DNA of 7,862 nucleotides, from positions 1 through 7,862 of the forward strand of contig JAMOMX010000374.1 of assembly GCA_027066935.1 (NCBI GenBank). The letters are read 5' to 3'. A model generated the notes under the pieces. It made no database searches. It saw only the letters and a program-made list of their open reading frames with translations, and was not told the origin of the DNA. Positions 6,514 to 7,862 of the stretch are shown in pieces (position 1 is the stretch's first letter; each line of letters starts with the position of its first letter). The position numbers and the translations under genes are program-made. The stretch comes from Sulfurimonas sp. Lineage in GTDB: Bacteria > Campylobacterota > Campylobacteria > Campylobacterales > Sulfurimonadaceae.

Positions 6514-6716
6514 CCGCAACCTCCTCCAGCAACACCGCTTCCACCTTTTGAAGCTTCTTTTGAAAAGTACATATGTTCTTCAAATTTTTTACCTAAAGAA
6601 TTAGTGCCTCCATCTTTCATTGTTTCTTTAGCCAAAACACCTTTTTCCCAAGGTTTAACCTCTTTAATGCACCCGCTAAACAATAAAAGGGTAGATAGTA
6701 TTAATATTGTTTTCAC
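6504..6716 (-). CDS. DUF4266 small lipoprotein ending in GGGCGCN
   Basis: The 70-residue protein has an N-terminal hydrophobic leader (MKTILILSTLLLFSGC) with a lipobox-like FSGC and lipidation Cys16. It should therefore be a processed lipoprotein of about 55 residues. The mature part has W23, a short charged region (KKFEEHMYFSKEA), and a glycine-rich tail ending GGGCGCN with C67 and C69. The tail is my reason for the DUF4266 call, since I recall this family ending in a Gly-rich CGCN; the function is unknown. The start is GTG at 6714-6716, supported by GGAG 7 nt upstream; no ATG is suitably placed. It begins 1 nt after the thioredoxin stop and overlaps the DUF3570 start by 10 nt. The tail codons contain the ribosome-binding site of DUF3570. 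The CxC could bind a metal, form a disulfide, or be modified; none of this can be decided here. Confidence 0.82.
   Translation of the reverse strand: MKTILILSTLLLFSGCIKEVKPWEKGVLAKETMKDGGTNSLGKKFEEHMYFSKEASKGGSGVAGGGCGCN
6520..6524 (-). promoter_or_regulatory. DUF3570 ribosome-binding site embedded in the DUF4266 tail codons
   Basis: On the minus strand GGAGGAGG (6520-6527) encodes the Gly-Gly-Gly of the GGGCGCN tail. The GGAGG nearest the gene lies 6 nt before ATG 6513. This decides the DUF3570 start against the TTG at 6517-6519. Confidence 0.85.
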
Positions 6717-6717
6717 G

Positions 6718-7179
6718 CTATTGCTCCATCTCTTTTAGATCATTAAGTATAACTTTGTCAATATTATCAATTGCACCAGTAATTATTTTTATGATTTTTT
6801 TATTTTTTATATAATAAAGGGTAGGCATCCCAATTGGATTAAACTCTGCAATAATAAGATTTTGAGGGTCGTTAATTACCCTAAAATTAAGATTACCATC
6901 AGCCTTTAAAGATTCTTGAAATTTTATACCTTTATTAACATCCTTATCAACATCTATACCAATAATTTCAACTTTATTAGAATCAATTTGTCTATTTACT
7001 TTAGAGATTAAAGGTATCTCTTTTTTACAAGAACCACACCAAGATGCAAAAAAGTCAACTATATACATTTTATTTTCTTTTAGACCAAGATGAGAAGCGA
7101 TATTTTCAGAAATAATATCACCCTTTTGATAAGCTAAAATATTTGTTAAAAATAAAAAAAGTACTATTAAGATTTTCAT
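6718..7179 (-). CDS. Exported TlpA-like thioredoxin-fold protein
   Basis: This protein probably performs thiol-disulfide exchange in the periplasm. The 153 residues start with a signal peptide or membrane anchor (MKILIVLFLFLTNILA, possible cleavage after Ala16). A thioredoxin fold follows. YIVDFFASWCGSCKKEIP contains the active site W47-C48-G49-S50-C51. EIIGIDVDKD is the typical second strand, followed by VINDPQN, and GMPTLYYI holds the cis-Pro119 that packs against the active site. The protein has no other cysteines. The WCxxCKKE surroundings are typical of reducing TlpA/ResA-like proteins rather than DsbA-like oxidases, but the direction is not provable from sequence. ATG 7179 is preceded by AAGG 7 nt upstream. 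It is the first gene of the cassette, 55 nt after the elyC-like gene and 1 nt before the DUF4266 gene, whose CxC tail is a plausible substrate. Confidence 0.9.
   Translation of the reverse strand: MKILIVLFLFLTNILAYQKGDIISENIASHLGLKENKMYIVDFFASWCGSCKKEIPLISKVNRQIDSNKVEIIGIDVDKDVNKGIKFQESLKADGNLNFRVINDPQNLIIAEFNPIGMPTLYYIKNKKIIKIITGAIDNIDKVILNDLKEMEQ
6724..6727 (-). promoter_or_regulatory. Ribosome-binding site deciding the GTG start of the DUF4266 gene
   Basis: GGAG on the minus strand lies within the last codons of the thioredoxin gene, 7 nt before GTG 6716. It supports the non-ATG start of the lipoprotein. Confidence 0.65.
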
Positions 7180-7203
7180 TTATTATCCTTTTAATTTTTG
7201 ATT

Positions 7204-7223
7204 GTAATTTTACAGTAATTTTA
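7204..7223 (-). repeat. Two 9-bp direct repeats, 11-bp period, upstream of the thioredoxin cassette
   Basis: On the plus strand GTAATTTTA occurs at 7204-7212 and again at 7215-7223, separated by CA, so the copies fall on the same face of the helix. They lie 25-44 bp before the thioredoxin ATG. Tandem repeats with a 10-11 bp period are typical of OmpR-type response-regulator sites. A third partial copy (GTAATT) is at 7231-7236. In DNA this AT-rich the pattern may be chance. Confidence 0.5.
7207..7212 (-). promoter_or_regulatory. Weak candidate -10 element for the thioredoxin-DUF4266-DUF3570-apbE cassette
   Basis: TAAAAT on the minus strand, just after a TG, lies 27 nt before the ATG at 7179 and within one of the direct repeats. 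No -35 is recognisable. The cassette might instead be read through from the elyC-like gene, because no terminator is evident in the 55-nt gap. Confidence 0.3.
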
Positions 7224-7234
7224 TTAAAGCGTAA

Positions 7235-7862
7235 TTAAGATAAATTACTTAATAATTTTGCCCAAATCATTCCAATAAATTCATGAATAGCCATCCTAGA
7301 ATCCTCTAATGCTCTAATTGTGGGTGCTTTAAAATATGTATCTATCTCCCATTTATGAAAATCTGTTGGTGCAGGAATGGGATTCATCCCCATACTCTCA
7401 AATAATAACATAGATCTTGGCATATGGGTTGCTGATGTTACCAAAACAAAAGGGTTCTCACCAACAATACTCTTCATATATTGAATCTCCATCTTGGTAT
7501 CATTTGGCTTGGCATTTATAATCATATCTTCTTCTTCAACACCAAGGGCTAGTGCCAATATAGAGTTCATTTTTGCATTTGATTCATTTGTGTTACCATC
7601 ATATCCTGTAAAAACTATTTTAGAGTTTGGAGTTTTTTTATGAATTATAACACCCTCTAAAACTCTTTTAGTTCCACTGTTTGAAAGATGTGAACTTATT
7701 GGTTGTAATATGTCAGTATTATGTCCATGACCTAATACATGTATATATTTTATATTAGTTTTATAGTGATATTTGGGATATTGATTTTCTAGCTTTTTTA
7801 CTAAATAATTAGAAAATGGTGGATATGAAAAAAGAACTAAAAAAATAAATGAAAAACTTAAA
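7235..7862 (-). CDS. elyC: ElyC-like DUF218 (YdcF/SanA family) membrane protein, 5' end off window
   Basis: The minus-strand frame runs without a stop from the window edge to the TAA at 7235-7237, giving 208 visible residues; the start lies beyond 7862. The first visible residues (LSFSFIFLVLFS) are the end of a membrane helix. The DUF218 domain follows, with YIHVLGHGHN, SSHLSNSGTKRVLEG, KIVFTGYDG and LALGVEEEDM. Next come VLVTSATHMPRSMLLFESMG and NPIPAPTDF, and the protein ends in HEFIGMIWAKL. This order, especially LVTSAxHxPRAMxxF, NPxPAPTDF and the terminal E-xxGxxW, resembles E. coli ElyC as I remember it. E. coli ElyC is an inner-membrane factor affecting peptidoglycan precursor synthesis and undecaprenyl-phosphate use. 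Starting at the internal ATG (7568-7570) would remove the first half of the domain, so that start is rejected. Whether it is co-transcribed with the thioredoxin cassette is unclear. Confidence 0.83.
   Translation of the reverse strand, partial: LSFSFIFLVLFSYPPFSNYLVKKLENQYPKYHYKTNIKYIHVLGHGHNTDILQPISSHLSNSGTKRVLEGVIIHKKTPNSKIVFTGYDGNTNESNAKMNSILALALGVEEEDMIINAKPNDTKMEIQYMKSIVGENPFVLVTSATHMPRSMLLFESMGMNPIPAPTDFHKWEIDTYFKAPTIRALEDSRMAIHEFIGMIWAKLLSNLS

Noticed and set aside
6514..6519. TTG at 6517-6519 as start of the DUF3570 gene
   Set aside because: The ribosome-binding site directly abuts this TTG, while the ATG at 6513 has ideal 6-nt spacing and a cleaner signal peptide.
6504..6716. DUF4266 protein as a classical RiPP precursor
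   Set aside because: It has a lipoprotein leader, and no YcaO, radical SAM, DUF692-type or lanthipeptide enzyme is present in the window. Only the Gly/Cys tail is suggestive.
6508..6738. Plus-strand open frame rich in Pro (76 codons) opposite the DUF4266 gene
   Set aside because: The prolines are the reverse complement of the glycine codons of the lipoprotein tail. It is a shadow of a better-supported gene.

Overview
The window is AT-rich (by eye about 30% GC, not counted) and looks like chromosomal DNA of a Campylobacterota (epsilonproteobacterial) species, of the Sulfurimonas or Arcobacter kind. The evidence is protein style and gene order: uppS, prepilin peptidase, LptF/LptG-type permease, truA. 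I recall the same order in Campylobacter jejuni (around Cj0824-Cj0827), but this was not looked up. No rRNA, tRNA, CRISPR array, insertion sequence or phage gene was seen.

Positions 1-3953 (+ strand) hold one tightly packed operon. It contains the 3' part of a FliK-like flagellar hook-length protein, then uppS (cis-prenyltransferase for the undecaprenyl carrier), a prepilin peptidase/N-methylase, an LPS-export permease, and truA (tRNA pseudouridine synthase). Neighbouring genes overlap by ATGA or are separated by 0-3 nt, so translation is probably coupled. The shared theme is envelope building plus a surface-appendage peptidase.

Positions 3955-4359 (- strand) hold a small hypothetical gene with an SH3/KOW-like N-terminal look and its own candidate promoter. 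It is convergent with truA.

Positions 4427-7179 (- strand) hold a compact four-gene cassette. In transcription order it encodes an exported TlpA-like thioredoxin, a 70-residue DUF4266 lipoprotein ending in GGGCGCN, a DUF3570 outer-membrane beta-barrel, and an ApbE-like protein. Joints are 1 nt apart, overlapping by 10 nt, and overlapping by 1 nt (TAATG). I recall these families occurring together in other bacteria, but I know of no established function for the set. This is the most interesting part of the window. The barrel carries four SGAS motifs in predicted surface loops, two of them in the form DxxSGAS, which resembles the FMN-attachment site of ApbE substrates. The ApbE-like protein lacks a signal peptide and has lost residues that are normally conserved. 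The lipoprotein tail has a CxC, and its codons double as the ribosome-binding site of the barrel gene. My working hypothesis is an envelope or cell-surface redox or cofactor system in which the thioredoxin controls cysteine state, and the ApbE-like protein performs flavinylation or a diverged variant.

Positions 7235-7862 (- strand) hold most of an ElyC-like DUF218 inner-membrane protein whose start lies beyond the window. No stretch longer than about 70 bases lacks a gene.
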